This document shows positions 18,851 through 28,294 of a stretch of DNA of 64,000 nt, piece by piece. Origin of the DNA: Leptolyngbyaceae cyanobacterium RM1_1_2. Its GTDB lineage: Bacteria; Cyanobacteriota; Cyanobacteriia; Phormidesmidales; Phormidesmidaceae. The position numbers were made by a program, and so were the translations under genes. The notes under the pieces are model-generated. The model did not search any database. It had not been told where the DNA came from and saw nothing but the letters and a program-made list of their open reading frames with translations. How positions within the stretch are numbered: position 1 is the first letter of the stretch; every line of letters begins with the position of its first letter. The DNA lies in contig JAAUQI010000005.1 in NCBI GenBank assembly GCA_012032345.1, forward strand, positions 60,050 through 124,049, given 5' to 3'.

Positions 18851-20160
18851 TTACCCGTCAACCAAATGCTCAATGGCTGAGGGCTGATTGGGCAACTCTG
18901 CGGTTAATACTTCGCAGCCGCTCTCTGTAATCAGCACATCATCTTCAATCCGAATACCGCGAACATCAGCAAACTGAGCCAGCCGCTCCCAGTTCACGAG
19001 TGACTGGGCCTGTCGCTGCGGATCGTGCAAAATACCGGGAACCTGGTAAAAACCTGGCTCAATGGTGACAGCCATTCCGGCTTGTAATGGGCGATCAAGC
19101 CGCAGAAACCTAGCCCAAAGCGATCGCTGCGCTTGCGGCCTGCCGCGTACCCGGCTAGGTCGCCTAAATCTTCCATATCATGCACGTCAAGTCCAATCAG
19201 ATGGCCCACCCCGTGGGGGAAAAATAGGGCATGGGCATCTTGCTCAACCAGACTTTCAGGCTGTCCCTGCAAAATGCCTAAATCCACCAGTCCTTCAGCC
19301 ATGACCCGACAGGCTGCTAGATGCAGGTCACGATACTCTACTCCCGGCTGGGCCTGCTCAATACAGGCATCGTGGGCTGCCAGCACAAGGTCGTAGATAT
19401 CTCGCTGGGTGGGTGAAAACCTTCCCGAGACTGGCCAGGTACGGGTAATATCTGAGGCCCAGCCAGAGGACGTTTCTGCACCGACATCAGCCAGCAGCAA
19501 ATCTCCGGCCTGCAGGGGGTGATGATAGTGCGGGTTGTGCAAAACTTCGCCGTGGGTTGTGACAATGCTGTTGTAGGCGCAGGTCATCTGCCGAGCCATA
19601 ATCACCTGCTCCATCACGGCTCTGATATCCGCTTCGGTTTTAGCAGCTGCGGTAGCGGCCATACCTGCTTTGTGAGCCGCGACGCTAACAGCAGCGGCCT
19701 GACGCATTTGCGCGATCGCCCAGTCGTCATGAACCAGACGTACCTGCACAATTGCCTCTGCTAGCCTGACATTTTCAGCCACGCTCTGCTCTAGCTGTTC
19801 TGGTTTAGTGCGATCGAGAAGCTCACTGAGCGGATAGGCTGAGTCGGCTCCTATTTCCTGGGCGATCGCGTCTCTTGTGGGTGTTGGGCCGTGCCACAGG
19901 GCTGACTCAGGAGAAGCTTCATCGACAAACAAGGTCAGCTTACCGCCCTCTAAATAGACAGCTGCGTCTTGTAAAGGTAGGCCAGCAAAGTACAGAAAGT
20001 GGCTATCAGCTCGAAACGGATAGGTATTGGCCGGAAAGTTACGCGCTTTTGGCTGTCCTGAGCTGAGCAGCACTGGAAAGTCAATGCTCTGGGCTAGCTG
20101 CTGCCGCCGCTGACGCAGGACTTTAGTGAGTGGAGGAGTCGAAGTTTGCATCGCTGGCAA
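18851..20160 (-). pseudogene. pepP: Aminopeptidase P, single frameshift
   Basis: Two frames together give about 436 residues, the usual PepP length. The first frame (18994-20160) contains the N-terminal domain (FRADSHFLYFAGL), the metal-binding Asp pair (LLADVGAETSSGWASD) and the His motif HGVGHLIGLDVHDMED, then runs into unrelated sequence after RSDRFGLG. The second frame continues with LRLDRPLQAGMAVTIEPGFY and GIRIEDDVLIT, supplying both missing metal-ligand Glu residues. One base is missing near the AAA run at 19106-19108. If real, the metal site is incomplete and the enzyme inactive; if a sequence error, this is an ordinary Xaa-Pro aminopeptidase. Confidence 0.88.
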
Positions 20161-20705
20161 CGTAAAGCTACAGATGCTCTTATCCTAATCTGTTGCTGAA
20201 TAAATCCGGCGAAATCGCCTCTCTGGACTCTCTCAAAAAGAGTCTTAAATTTCTCATCACAAGACCTTCGGCGACACAAATGAGTCTTATAACAAGACGG
20301 CATAGGTTTATAGGCACCCCTGTCACCATCTCAAAAAAGTCTCAGAAATCTTACAGTGAGACTTGTATCAATACAGTAAGTCTTGAAATTAGACGAGATC
20401 ATAAAATTCAAATCTGCAGCGACATAATGGCTGACTAGACCTTGAGGAGGGCATAATGCAGCACTGTCCTTAGGAATGGAACCTAGATTTTTGACCAGAC
20501 TCTCAACTCTCAGTGCAAATCTTCAAAGGGCAGTTATTATTTTATCGGCAGGCCAGTCGAAACCAACAGCATAAATTTTTGATGAAGACTGTAGCTCTTT
20601 TTGCGAAAATATTCGCAGAAGTGTCATACCTTGTCAAAGCTGGGAAATCTGTCTAAAGATAGATTGCAATTGTTCTGTTGTTTCTTAACTATCCTTGGCA
20701 TCTCT
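20161..20705. other. Regulatory-looking intergenic region with AGTCT motifs
   Basis: This 545-base region has no convincing gene; open frames at 20193-20438 and 20094-20303 look non-coding. It holds five AGTCT/AGACT motifs at 20241, 20283, 20338, 20359 (inverted) and 20379, most within a longer (A/G)AGTCT(T/C) core. See the repeat entry for 20956-21014. Confidence 0.45.
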
Positions 20706-20870
20706 ATGAAATCTCTTTTCCAAGCTCCACTGACTGCACTCATCGTTAGCTTATTTTTAGGCTACACGGCGACCCTTTTAGAAAATCAGCTACAGATTTT
20801 GCCGGGTGACGAAAGTTCTAACTTGCCTACTTTAGAAATGCCAAATTCAGAATGTTCCTTAGTCGGATAG
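20706..20870 (+). CDS. Possible small secreted or membrane peptide
   Basis: The frame from the ATG at 20706 encodes 54 residues: a hydrophobic stretch (LTALIVSLFLGYTA) preceded by Lys, then a short acidic tail ending in CSLVG. That is the form of a small exported or single-span protein. The open frame extends further upstream to 20601, but that part has less coding character. No family is recognised. It is flanked by AGTCT motif clusters on both sides. Confidence 0.4.
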   Translation: MKSLFQAPLTALIVSLFLGYTATLLENQLQILPGDESSNLPTLEMPNSECSLVG

Positions 20871-20955
20871 TTTAGCCGCTGCTTCCGGGGCGATACTTTC
20901 AAGGCGGTCAGCTAAAAACTCCTGGTTTTAATTCGGGGGTTTTATTTTTGAAGAT

Positions 20956-21014
20956 AGTCTCATATTAAGTCTTGAAAGTCTTAACATTAGTCTATTTTTT
21001 ATACTTTTGAGACT
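20956..21014. repeat. Cluster of AGTCT motifs
   Basis: AGTCT occurs at 20956, 20968, 20977 and 20989, and in inverted form (AGACT) at 21010, within 59 AT-rich bases; start spacings are 12, 9 and 12. A second cluster lies at 20241-20383 and two more motifs lie at 28546 and 28588, just upstream of an HTH-protein gene. This pattern suggests binding sites for one regulator. Confidence 0.5.
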
Positions 21015-21067
21015 TAAATAAGATGCATGTATTTATGAGGACAAACTTTCTGGCGTTTTAGCTCACA

Positions 21068-21109
21068 GCCTGACAGAGGAAAATTAGAGAAAATTTTCCT
21101 CTGTCAGGC
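21068..21109. repeat. Perfect 18-bp inverted repeat (long hairpin)
   Basis: GCCTGACAGAGGAAAATT and its exact reverse complement flank the loop AGAGAA. No T run follows on either strand, so it is not a typical terminator. It may be a regulatory RNA stem, a protein site or a small mobile-element relic. Confidence 0.75.
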
Positions 21110-21506
21110 AGCGTCTATACTAAGTTCACAAGAATACCCAGCCTGAAAGAATATCTAAGTCCGAAAGGCAAGATCGCTAAATCTGACCTGAAAAACAATG
21201 GAAAATTTAGTCCATTTCTAGTCCAGTAGTTTTTTAACCTTGCTCAGAATCCTTTTCCAAAGGGGGTTTTGAGTAAATGAGTATTTGCGGCACACGCAAC
21301 TACTCAGGTAGCTTAGAGGGACAGAGTGCGATCGCGGTTGTAGAGCGATCGCGTCGCCTGAGCACTACTCATTTGCAGGTAAAAATCTACAGACGTGCAG
21401 ACGCTAGACTCAAAAAAAGGTTGACTCTCTAAATCTGGCGGTAGCGATCGCCTTGATAAATTTGTCGTCAGATCTCAGCAGGAAAAGCTTGAGGCCAGCT
21501 TACAGG

Positions 21507-21689
21507 CTAGGACTCTTCAAGTTGGAGACCGTCAAGCTCACGTCTGTGCTGCAGAATAGTCTGTAGCAGCATGACCAAATAGGCTAAAATCCGATGCTTA
21601 GCTAAAGAATTCAGGATTTGACTATCTCTATCAACGTTCTCAATCCAAGCGCCCAAACCTGGTATTTCAAGCTCTAGGTTGCTCAGAGT
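21507..21689 (-). CDS. Possible gene fragment or short unannotated frame
   Basis: A 61-codon open frame with natural-looking composition reads through LGAWIENVDRDSQ and AYLVMLLQTILQHRRELDG to a stop at 21507-21509. It overlaps the end of the adjacent membrane-protein gene and has no good start codon: an in-frame TGA lies just upstream and only TTG or CTG codons are available. It may be the 3' remnant of a gene. Not recognised. Confidence 0.25.
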   Translation of the reverse strand, partial: TLSNLELEIPGLGAWIENVDRDSQILNSLAKHRILAYLVMLLQTILQHRRELDGLQLEES

Positions 21690-22167
21690 TTCTAAACAAG
21701 CTGATCAAAGCATGAATATTCAATAGCCCAATTGCCGACATCCACAACCAGTGACCCGGCTTGGGTTGAATCGCGGATAGGCGACAAACCCCACCTTCGT
21801 CTGCAAGTAGCGGAAACTGATTAGTCTGCGAAAGACTGATAATCGCTATTCCTAAAGCTGTAACTGCACATAGCTCGACAACAATTTTTGCTTTGAGGCT
21901 ACGGGTAATGAAGGCAAGTAACAGGGCGGCAAAGTACAGCGGGTTTGCTAACCAACCCACAGCACCCGCTTGCATAAAAAGCACGCCGAATCCACCCAGT
22001 AAAAGTATCTCAGCTCCACGCATGACCTCTAGATCTCCTAGCGGTTCATTGCCTAAGCCAGCTACTCTTGCAGAGAAACCGCAGACTTTCTCGAACTCCA
22101 CAGCGGGCTGGAACAAGCACAGCACGAAAAGAATAGTTGAGGCGATTAAAAGAGGAAATCTTTTCAC
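21667..22167 (-). CDS. Hypothetical multi-span membrane protein
   Basis: The 166 residues contain four likely membrane segments (about 5-20, 52-70, 72-95, 100-120) and a further one near the C-terminus, with a short lumenal loop carrying Cys (KVCGFSA). It looks like an integral inner-membrane protein of unknown function. It lies downstream of the LivMGF gene on the same strand, separated by 44 bases in the reverse direction, but being upstream of nothing else it may have its own promoter. Confidence 0.65.
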   Translation of the reverse strand: MKRFPLLIASTILFVLCLFQPAVEFEKVCGFSARVAGLGNEPLGDLEVMRGAEILLLGGFGVLFMQAGAVGWLANPLYFAALLLAFITRSLKAKIVVELCAVTALGIAIISLSQTNQFPLLADEGGVCRLSAIQPKPGHWLWMSAIGLLNIHALISLFRNSEQPRA

Positions 22168-22211
22168 GGCTTCCTAACAGAGCTTATGTAGAGCATTTAC
22201 AGAGTGCTTCT

Positions 22212-24671
22212 TTAGTGTCCCAGATAAATTTGCGCTACTGCTGGATCTTGCCGCATTGACGCGGCTGAACCGGAGCGCTTGATCAGGCCAGTCTCTAACA
22301 GGTAGGCGCGATCGGCAATAGCTAAAGCAGTCGCCGCCATCTGGTCAACTAGCAGCAGCGTCACGCCCTCATCCCGTAAATCAGCCAGGGTTTGATATAG
22401 CTCATCAACCAGCTTGGGGGCTAGCCCCAGAGAAGGCTCATCTAGGAGTAATAGCTGAGGCCGAGCCATTAATCCCCGGGCGATCGCCAGCATTTGCTGT
22501 TCTCCCCCTGAGAGTAAACCTGCCCGCTGGTGCTGCCGCTGTCGCAGCCGAGGAAAGCGCGTCAGCATCTGATCAATATCAGCTTTGATACGATCGTCTT
22601 TACGGCTGAAAGCGCCCAAACGTAAATTATCCTGCACGCTCAGCTCTGTAAAGACCTGTCGCCCTTCAGGAACGAGCACAATGCCTGAATGGGCCATTTC
22701 ATGACTGGGCTGCTGTAAAAGCTTGCCCATAAAAGCAACCGTGCCAGACTTAGCAGGGATCAGGCCGACTAAAGTTTTAAGCAGCGTCGTTTTCCCTGCG
22801 CCGTTGGCCCCAATCACTGCTACCAGTTCGCCTGGGTTCACGCTCAGCGAAATATCCCGCAGCACTTGCAGTTCGCCGTAGCCAGCACTCAAACCGTTAA
22901 CTTCAAGCAGGGGGACAGACTGTATTTGGCGATCGCGCCGTGTATCAGAATTAGCGGCTCCTTCGCAACCCAGATAGGCTTCTAGCACCAGCGGATCGCG
23001 CTGTACAGCAGCGGGCGGGCCAGCGGCAATTAGCCGACCACTGTCAAGCACAATGACGGTGTCTGAAATACTCATCACCACGTCCATATCATGCTCAATC
23101 AAAATTACTTTCAGGCCACCGCTAGCAATTCGCCTCAGCAAAGTAGCCAGCCGCTCTTTATCCCCTTTACTCAATCCAGCTGCAGGTTCGTCTAGCAGCA
23201 AAACCTGCGGCTCAGTTGCCAGTGCCCGAGCAATTTCTACCAGCCGCCGATCGACAAAGGATAGGTTGGCGGCTTGAGCCTGAATATCACCGCTGTAGCC
23301 GACAAAAGCCAGCAGCTCCAAAAAGTCCGGTGTTTGCAGCGACGATCGCCCTTTGAATGTGTCCACCCCTGAGGTGAGCTGACGGCCCTGGTGAGCAATG
23401 CGCAGATTCTCTAAGACAGAGAGTGAATTAAATAGCCGGGTAGCTTGAAAGGTGCGGCTGATACCAGCGGCGGCAATGTCTGAGCTAGAAAGCTGGTTGA
23501 GAGAGCGATCGCCCAGCTTGACCTCACCGTGCTGAGGCTGATAGAAGCCGCTAATCAGGTTCAGCAGCGTGGTCTTGCCTGCCCCGTTGGGGCCAATCAC
23601 GGCGGTAATCGTTCCGGGTTTTGCTTCAAGGCTAACCTGCTCCACCGCTCGGACGCCGCCAAACTGAATACTTACCTGCTCAACCTTCAAGCTGTCATAG
23701 GTCTGGCGGCGCGCTACCAGCGCTGGCATCTCGGGCGGGACGTCTAAAGGATAGACCGGCTGGGGCGATCGCCTATAGCGAGTCAAGAAGCTCATCACCC
23801 CGTTGGGAACCAGCCACAGCGTCAGCAGCAGCAGTGTACCAAAAAACAGCAGCTGATACTCAGCAAAGTCATTCAGCAGTTCCGGCAGCAGCACCAAGAC
23901 AATCGCGCCGACTAAAGGCCCCTCAGCCGCCCCCAATCCCCCCAAGATCACCACCAGCAAAAACAAAATTGAGCGCTGAAACGTAAAGCTGTCTGGACTG
24001 ACAAAGCCAATAACGGCGGCGAAAAAACCTCCTGCCAGCCCGGTTAGTCCGGCAGATAAGCCAAAAGCAACGACGCGAATTTTTGCCGGATGCAGGCCCA
24101 GAGCTGCCGCTGCGATCGCATCGTCACGCACGGCTAAAAAAGCCTGTCCCCAAGCGCAGCGTTTAAGATAGCCAAAGCCAACAACAGCCAAGATAGCCAA
24201 AACAGAGACGATAATGACTGTACCGCGCAGCGTCGGTGCTGGTTGAGGAATGCCGCTGAGTCCACCAAACCCCCCGGTCAGCGGCACCCATTCAATCAAA
24301 ACCTGCTCCACAATGATGCCAAAGGCAATCGTGACCATCGCTAGATAAGGGCCTTTAACCCGCTGGGTGGGAGCCGCTAGGGCCGCCCCCGCCAGCGACG
24401 CGGCTAAAGTCGCCAGTCCCAGGGCCGGCCAAAAGTTCCAATCCGCCTTCAACATTAGCAAGCTGCTGACATAGGCTCCAATAGCTAAAAAACCCGCGTG
24501 GCCAATCGAAACCTGCCCCGACAGGCCCACCAGGATGTTTAAGCCCACCCCTACCAGGGTTGTAACCGCAATCAGCCCCAGGTTAAAAAGATAGTAGGTA
24601 TTAGGTGCCAGACTGGCCGCTGCGATCGCCCCCACCATCAGCCCTGCCTGTACCCACAATCTCACTCCCAT
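22212..24671 (-). CDS. Branched-chain-type ABC importer: LivM-LivG-LivF fusion
   Basis: One 819-residue frame encodes three usually separate subunits. Residues 1-320 are a LivM-type permease with about eight to ten spans and NILVGLSGQVSIGHAGF. Residues about 335-585 are a LivG-type ATPase with Walker A GPNGAGKTT near 360 and Walker B LLLDEPAAGLS; its signature region reads LSFVDRRLVEIARAL, a departure from the classical LSGGQ. Residues about 592-819 are a LivF-type ATPase with Walker A GANGAGKTT near 624, signature LSGGEQQ and Walker B LLLDEPSLGLAP. The LivH-type permease and binding protein follow upstream in the same operon. The substrate may be a hydrophobic amino acid, urea or amide. Confidence 0.93.
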   Translation of the reverse strand: MGVRLWVQAGLMVGAIAAASLAPNTYYLFNLGLIAVTTLVGVGLNILVGLSGQVSIGHAGFLAIGAYVSSLLMLKADWNFWPALGLATLAASLAGAALAAPTQRVKGPYLAMVTIAFGIIVEQVLIEWVPLTGGFGGLSGIPQPAPTLRGTVIIVSVLAILAVVGFGYLKRCAWGQAFLAVRDDAIAAAALGLHPAKIRVVAFGLSAGLTGLAGGFFAAVIGFVSPDSFTFQRSILFLLVVILGGLGAAEGPLVGAIVLVLLPELLNDFAEYQLLFFGTLLLLTLWLVPNGVMSFLTRYRRSPQPVYPLDVPPEMPALVARRQTYDSLKVEQVSIQFGGVRAVEQVSLEAKPGTITAVIGPNGAGKTTLLNLISGFYQPQHGEVKLGDRSLNQLSSSDIAAAGISRTFQATRLFNSLSVLENLRIAHQGRQLTSGVDTFKGRSSLQTPDFLELLAFVGYSGDIQAQAANLSFVDRRLVEIARALATEPQVLLLDEPAAGLSKGDKERLATLLRRIASGGLKVILIEHDMDVVMSISDTVIVLDSGRLIAAGPPAAVQRDPLVLEAYLGCEGAANSDTRRDRQIQSVPLLEVNGLSAGYGELQVLRDISLSVNPGELVAVIGANGAGKTTLLKTLVGLIPAKSGTVAFMGKLLQQPSHEMAHSGIVLVPEGRQVFTELSVQDNLRLGAFSRKDDRIKADIDQMLTRFPRLRQRQHQRAGLLSGGEQQMLAIARGLMARPQLLLLDEPSLGLAPKLVDELYQTLADLRDEGVTLLLVDQMAATALAIADRAYLLETGLIKRSGSAASMRQDPAVAQIYLGH

Positions 24672-24673
24672 AT

Positions 24674-25543
24674 CTACACCTTATTAACCTGCTGCCGACC
24701 AAAAATTCCCCCCGGCTTCAGCGCCAGCGCCACAATCACCACGGCAAAGCCTACAATTTCTCGGTAGCTGCCGCCGAGCAGCCCTACAGCGATCGCCTCA
24801 ACCAGGCCATACAAAATACCCGCTACCATCACCCCCCAGGGGTTGTCCAGGCCGCCGATAATCGCGGTTGCAAAGGCTTTGAGTCCTAGCAGGGTGCCCA
24901 TTGTGGCCGCTACGTTGGTAATGGGCGCAATCAACATGCCAGCTAGCCCTGCCAGCAGCGTTGAAGCCCCGTAGGAAAAGGCAATCATTGACTCAACTGC
25001 AATTCCCATTAGCTGCGCGGTCTCATGATCTTCGCTGACGGCCTGCAGGGCCTTGCCCAAGAGCGATCGCGTAAAAATCAGCCGCACTAAAAGTGCGATC
25101 GCCAGCCCCGCTACCGGAATCACCAGCTCTAATGGGTAAATGCCTATGCCCCAAATTCGCAGGGGCACCTCTGCCAGCACTGAAGGGTAAGCCCGGACTT
25201 CCTTGCCAAAGGTGAGCATGGCCAAATTCTCGACCACAATGCCGACGGCAATAGTGGTCAGCAGCCAGGCATTAGATCCGGCTTTAGCAAAGGGTCGCAC
25301 CGCCAGACGCTCTACCAGCAGGCCAAAACCAACACAGGCGATCGCCGCTAGCCCAACCGCAACGATCAGCGGCCAGCCCCAGGTAATATTAAGGACATAA
25401 CACAGCACCGCCCCCAGCATCACTGAGGCTCCCTGGGAAAAGTTCATCGTTTTTGAGACAGCAAATGTCATCTGAAAGCCAAGAGCCACCAGACCATACA
25501 AGCTGCCAATGGCAATACCAGAAATAACCAGTTGCGGCCACAT
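24674..25543 (-). CDS. livH: Branched-chain-type ABC permease, LivH-like
   Basis: The 289-residue integral membrane protein has the LivH/UrtB signature: GSLYGLVALGFQMTFAVSKTMNFSQG near the N-terminus, a central ERLAVRPF motif and the cytoplasmic EAA-like loop KALQAVSEDHETAQLMGI. It forms the translocation pore together with the LivM part of the fusion, whose start lies two bases after its stop. The binding-protein gene precedes it by 16 bases, so the three genes are a tight operon in the order binding protein, LivH, LivMGF. Confidence 0.93.
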   Translation of the reverse strand: MWPQLVISGIAIGSLYGLVALGFQMTFAVSKTMNFSQGASVMLGAVLCYVLNITWGWPLIVAVGLAAIACVGFGLLVERLAVRPFAKAGSNAWLLTTIAVGIVVENLAMLTFGKEVRAYPSVLAEVPLRIWGIGIYPLELVIPVAGLAIALLVRLIFTRSLLGKALQAVSEDHETAQLMGIAVESMIAFSYGASTLLAGLAGMLIAPITNVAATMGTLLGLKAFATAIIGGLDNPWGVMVAGILYGLVEAIAVGLLGGSYREIVGFAVVIVALALKPGGIFGRQQVNKV

Positions 25544-25559
25544 TAGGCGTCAATCACCG

Positions 25560-26813
25560 CTAGCTCTCTACCGGAACGATTTCATTCTCTTTCCACTGCA
25601 CCAAAACGTAGTCATTCTCGTTTAGGGCATCGTGGTTGTCTGGAGTAAAGGGCTGCTCATAAGTTTTGATCAAACCCTCATAAGTTGGCAGATTGAGAAA
25701 GGCTTCTCGTAGCTTAGGCCCTTCAGTAGAGGCGGCTGTCTCCAGCGCTAAAGCCGTTAAGTGCAAGGCATCGTAGGCATTGGCCGTACCGACGGGGGCT
25801 AGAATTTCACTGGGGCCGCTGAGATTGAAGGTTTCTTTCAGGTCTGCCAGCACCTGTTTGCCTTTTTTACCTTGTTCGCCATAAAAGCTGTAGGTTTGCA
25901 CAAAAACGACTTTATCAGCGGCAGCTTGCCCAGCCAGTTCTGGAAAACGCCCCCCAGAAACCCCCCAGTGAGACACCACAGGCACATCCCAGTTCAACCG
26001 GGCCAGTGACTTAATTGCCTGGGCCGCAGGAGCGGCGTTTGCCACTAAGAGCAGCGCTTCGGCACCTGCGTCTTTGAGGCGAGAAAGCTGAGGCGATATG
26101 TCGGTTTCAGCATCGTTGAATTTTTCAATTCCCACAATGTTTAAGTCGTATTCTGGTGCCCACTCTTCAAAACCTATCTGGTTAGATTCTCCCCAGGGGT
26201 TGTTAATCAGTAGCAAACCTACCTTTGAAATATCGCTATAGGTTTCTTTGATGTGCTTCATCAAAAAGCGATCGACAATATTATCGTTGGCCGACACTCG
26301 AAACGCATAGTTGGGGTCAAAGTCATTGCGAGTGATGCCCGTTGCCGCTGCCCAAACGCCCATGTAAGGAGTCTGTAGCTCGTGAATCACAGGCAGCATC
26401 GCCAGCGAAACAGGGGAGTCCAGTCCACCAAAAACCACGGCAACCTGCTCCTGCTCAATCAGCTCCCTGGCGGCGGCAACGCCTTTAGCTGGTGTGGATT
26501 CGTCATCACGGCTAACCAGCTCTAGTGGACGTCCGCCGAGGACGCCGCCGTTACGATTGACTTCATCAATCGCAACTGTTAAACCTCGCGTAATGGCTTC
26601 ACCCGAAAGAGCAGAAGAACCAGTCAGCGCAGCGACCAGACCAATTTTGATGGGTTCACCGTTTGCTGCGGAGTTTGCCTGTGGCGTGGGGTCTGCTGTA
26701 GCAGAATCAGTTTCTGCCGGGGCGCAGCCTGCTAATTTGGAAAGCAGCATCGCTGCTCCAAAGCCAGCCGTACCCCTCAGGACATCTCGGCGTCGTATCT
26801 GCTTAGCCATCAT
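25560..26813 (-). CDS. ABC transporter substrate-binding protein, leucine/amide family
   Basis: The 417 residues begin with a twin-arginine-like leader (KQIRRRDVLRG) and a lipobox KLAGC (Cys about 30), giving a lipid-anchored protein. The mature part is a type I periplasmic-binding fold with KIGLVAALTGSSALSGEAITRG, the diagnostic start of LivK/AmiC-like proteins. It delivers substrate to the LivH and LivMGF proteins encoded just downstream. The ligand cannot be read from the sequence; leucine/isoleucine/valine, neutral amino acids and short amides are all possible. Confidence 0.92.
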   Translation of the reverse strand: MMAKQIRRRDVLRGTAGFGAAMLLSKLAGCAPAETDSATADPTPQANSAANGEPIKIGLVAALTGSSALSGEAITRGLTVAIDEVNRNGGVLGGRPLELVSRDDESTPAKGVAAARELIEQEQVAVVFGGLDSPVSLAMLPVIHELQTPYMGVWAAATGITRNDFDPNYAFRVSANDNIVDRFLMKHIKETYSDISKVGLLLINNPWGESNQIGFEEWAPEYDLNIVGIEKFNDAETDISPQLSRLKDAGAEALLLVANAAPAAQAIKSLARLNWDVPVVSHWGVSGGRFPELAGQAAADKVVFVQTYSFYGEQGKKGKQVLADLKETFNLSGPSEILAPVGTANAYDALHLTALALETAASTEGPKLREAFLNLPTYEGLIKTYEQPFTPDNHDALNENDYVLVQWKENEIVPVES

Positions 26814-27070
26814 GCTTTACTCCCAAACTTCTAAACAGCAAATACAATATTCTGTTTACCCTAACAGCTATTGCCTGAACCGGGCAGGATAGTTTGGATA
26901 CAAAATCTGTCGGCTAAGAATACACTCACCTATCAGCCATAGCGATCCGATTTGGATTATGCAAGGATTTTCTATAAGGGCAAGTCCTTGCACAACTCTC
27001 TCTCCCCACAAATGATTTAGAACTGCTGTGTAAAAAGTTTTAAGTAACGCGATCGCATCGCTTTAGTGAC

Positions 27071-28273
27071 TCAGCAATTTTCTACTAACGGCACGAGCTG
27101 ACCTTGCCCAACGACTTTATAGATGGACAGACTGGGTAAGCGATCGCTGAGAAAGTAAGTCTTCACAGATCCCAGTCCTCGTATCGGCACCTGGCCACGA
27201 GATGAGAACGCAAACTGTCCCTTAAGCTGACGATAAACCTCCTCTGTCACCTGAATCTTACTCGGCAAGCTGGTGCTCTCCATGCGACTGGCCACATTCA
27301 CCGTATTGCCCCATAGATCATAGGCAAACTTTTTCAGCCCAATCACGCCTGCAATGACTGGCCCTACGCTAAGGCCAATACGCAGCTCAAAAGGGCTGCC
27401 GTCAGGTCTGCTAAACTGGCCGATAGCAACCTGCATGTCTAGGGCTAAGTGGGCGATCGCTTCTAGAGAACCCGTTTTGGGAACTGGGATGCCGGCAGCG
27501 ACCATGTAGGCGTCCCCAATCGTTTTTATTTTTTCTAAGCCGTGCTGTTCAACTAGAGAATCGAAGGTAGAAAAAATTTCGTTGAGCAAATTTACCAGTT
27601 GAGACGCAGGCATTTGAGCGGCAGTCGCGCTAAACCCAACTAAATCAGCAAACAAGACACCCACCTCGTCGAACTGTTCAGCGATCGTGTGCGAATTCGT
27701 TTTCAATCGCTTAGCAATCATCTGCGGCAGCATATTGGTTAGCAGTCGTTCAGTTTCAGCACGCTGCTGACGCAGTTCTACTTCTACCCGATGCCGTTCT
27801 CGAATTTCTAGCTGTAACTGTGTATTTTGAGCCTGAAGTGCCTGGGTTTGACTGCGTAACTGTCGCTGTAGCTGGTATACCCTCAGCTGGGTATTAACCC
27901 TGGCAAGTACCTCAGCTATATGGAATGGTTTGGTAATGTAGTCAACCCCGCCTACCTCAAACGCCCTCAGCTTGTCTGTGGTTGACTCTAGGGCGCTAAC
28001 GAAAATAACCGGAATCGTTTGAGTTTGAGGCTGACGCTTAAGCTGACGACAAATCTCATAGCCATCAATGACGGGCATATTGATGTCTAACAAAATCAGG
28101 TCAGGCTGAGTAGTGGCTGCCGTCTTTAGCGCAAACTCACTGTTTACCGCTTTCCGCACAAAATAATCAGCCCCTTCCAAAATGGTGGCAAGAACTCGCA
28201 AGTTATCGGGCTGATCGTCAATAATTAAGATGCTGTGGGGGTTACGATCCAGATAAGAAGAGTCATTCGCCAT
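27071..28273 (-). CDS. Response-regulator adenylate cyclase (class III)
   Basis: An N-terminal receiver (ILIIDDQPDNLRVL, acceptor Asp in LILLDINMPVIDG, Lys in YITKPF) is followed by a coiled coil (about 130-195) and a class III cyclase domain. The two metal-binding Asp residues (FADLVGF and TIGDAYM), the adenine-specifying Lys (EKIKTIGD) and Asp (YDLWGNTVN) and the transition-state Asn/Arg (NVASR) are all present, so it should make cAMP. I prefer the ATG at 28273 (MANDSS) over the upstream start at 28294. Its input probably comes from a histidine kinase elsewhere. Confidence 0.92.
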   Translation of the reverse strand: MANDSSYLDRNPHSILIIDDQPDNLRVLATILEGADYFVRKAVNSEFALKTAATTQPDLILLDINMPVIDGYEICRQLKRQPQTQTIPVIFVSALESTTDKLRAFEVGGVDYITKPFHIAEVLARVNTQLRVYQLQRQLRSQTQALQAQNTQLQLEIRERHRVEVELRQQRAETERLLTNMLPQMIAKRLKTNSHTIAEQFDEVGVLFADLVGFSATAAQMPASQLVNLLNEIFSTFDSLVEQHGLEKIKTIGDAYMVAAGIPVPKTGSLEAIAHLALDMQVAIGQFSRPDGSPFELRIGLSVGPVIAGVIGLKKFAYDLWGNTVNVASRMESTSLPSKIQVTEEVYRQLKGQFAFSSRGQVPIRGLGSVKTYFLSDRLPSLSIYKVVGQGQLVPLVENC

Positions 28274-28294
28274 AACATCAGACAAAATTAGCAA

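Larger units (their letters stand above)
20871..21666. other. Gene-poor region with repeats and hairpins
   Basis: This 796-base stretch contains the AGTCT cluster at 20956-21014, an 18-bp perfect hairpin at 21068-21109, a G/C-rich hairpin near 21245-21275 (CTCAGAATCC...GGTTTTGAG with an inner CCTTTTCC/GGGGG stem) and several HIP1 sites. A short coding-like frame on the minus strand is listed separately at 21507. Confidence 0.5.
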
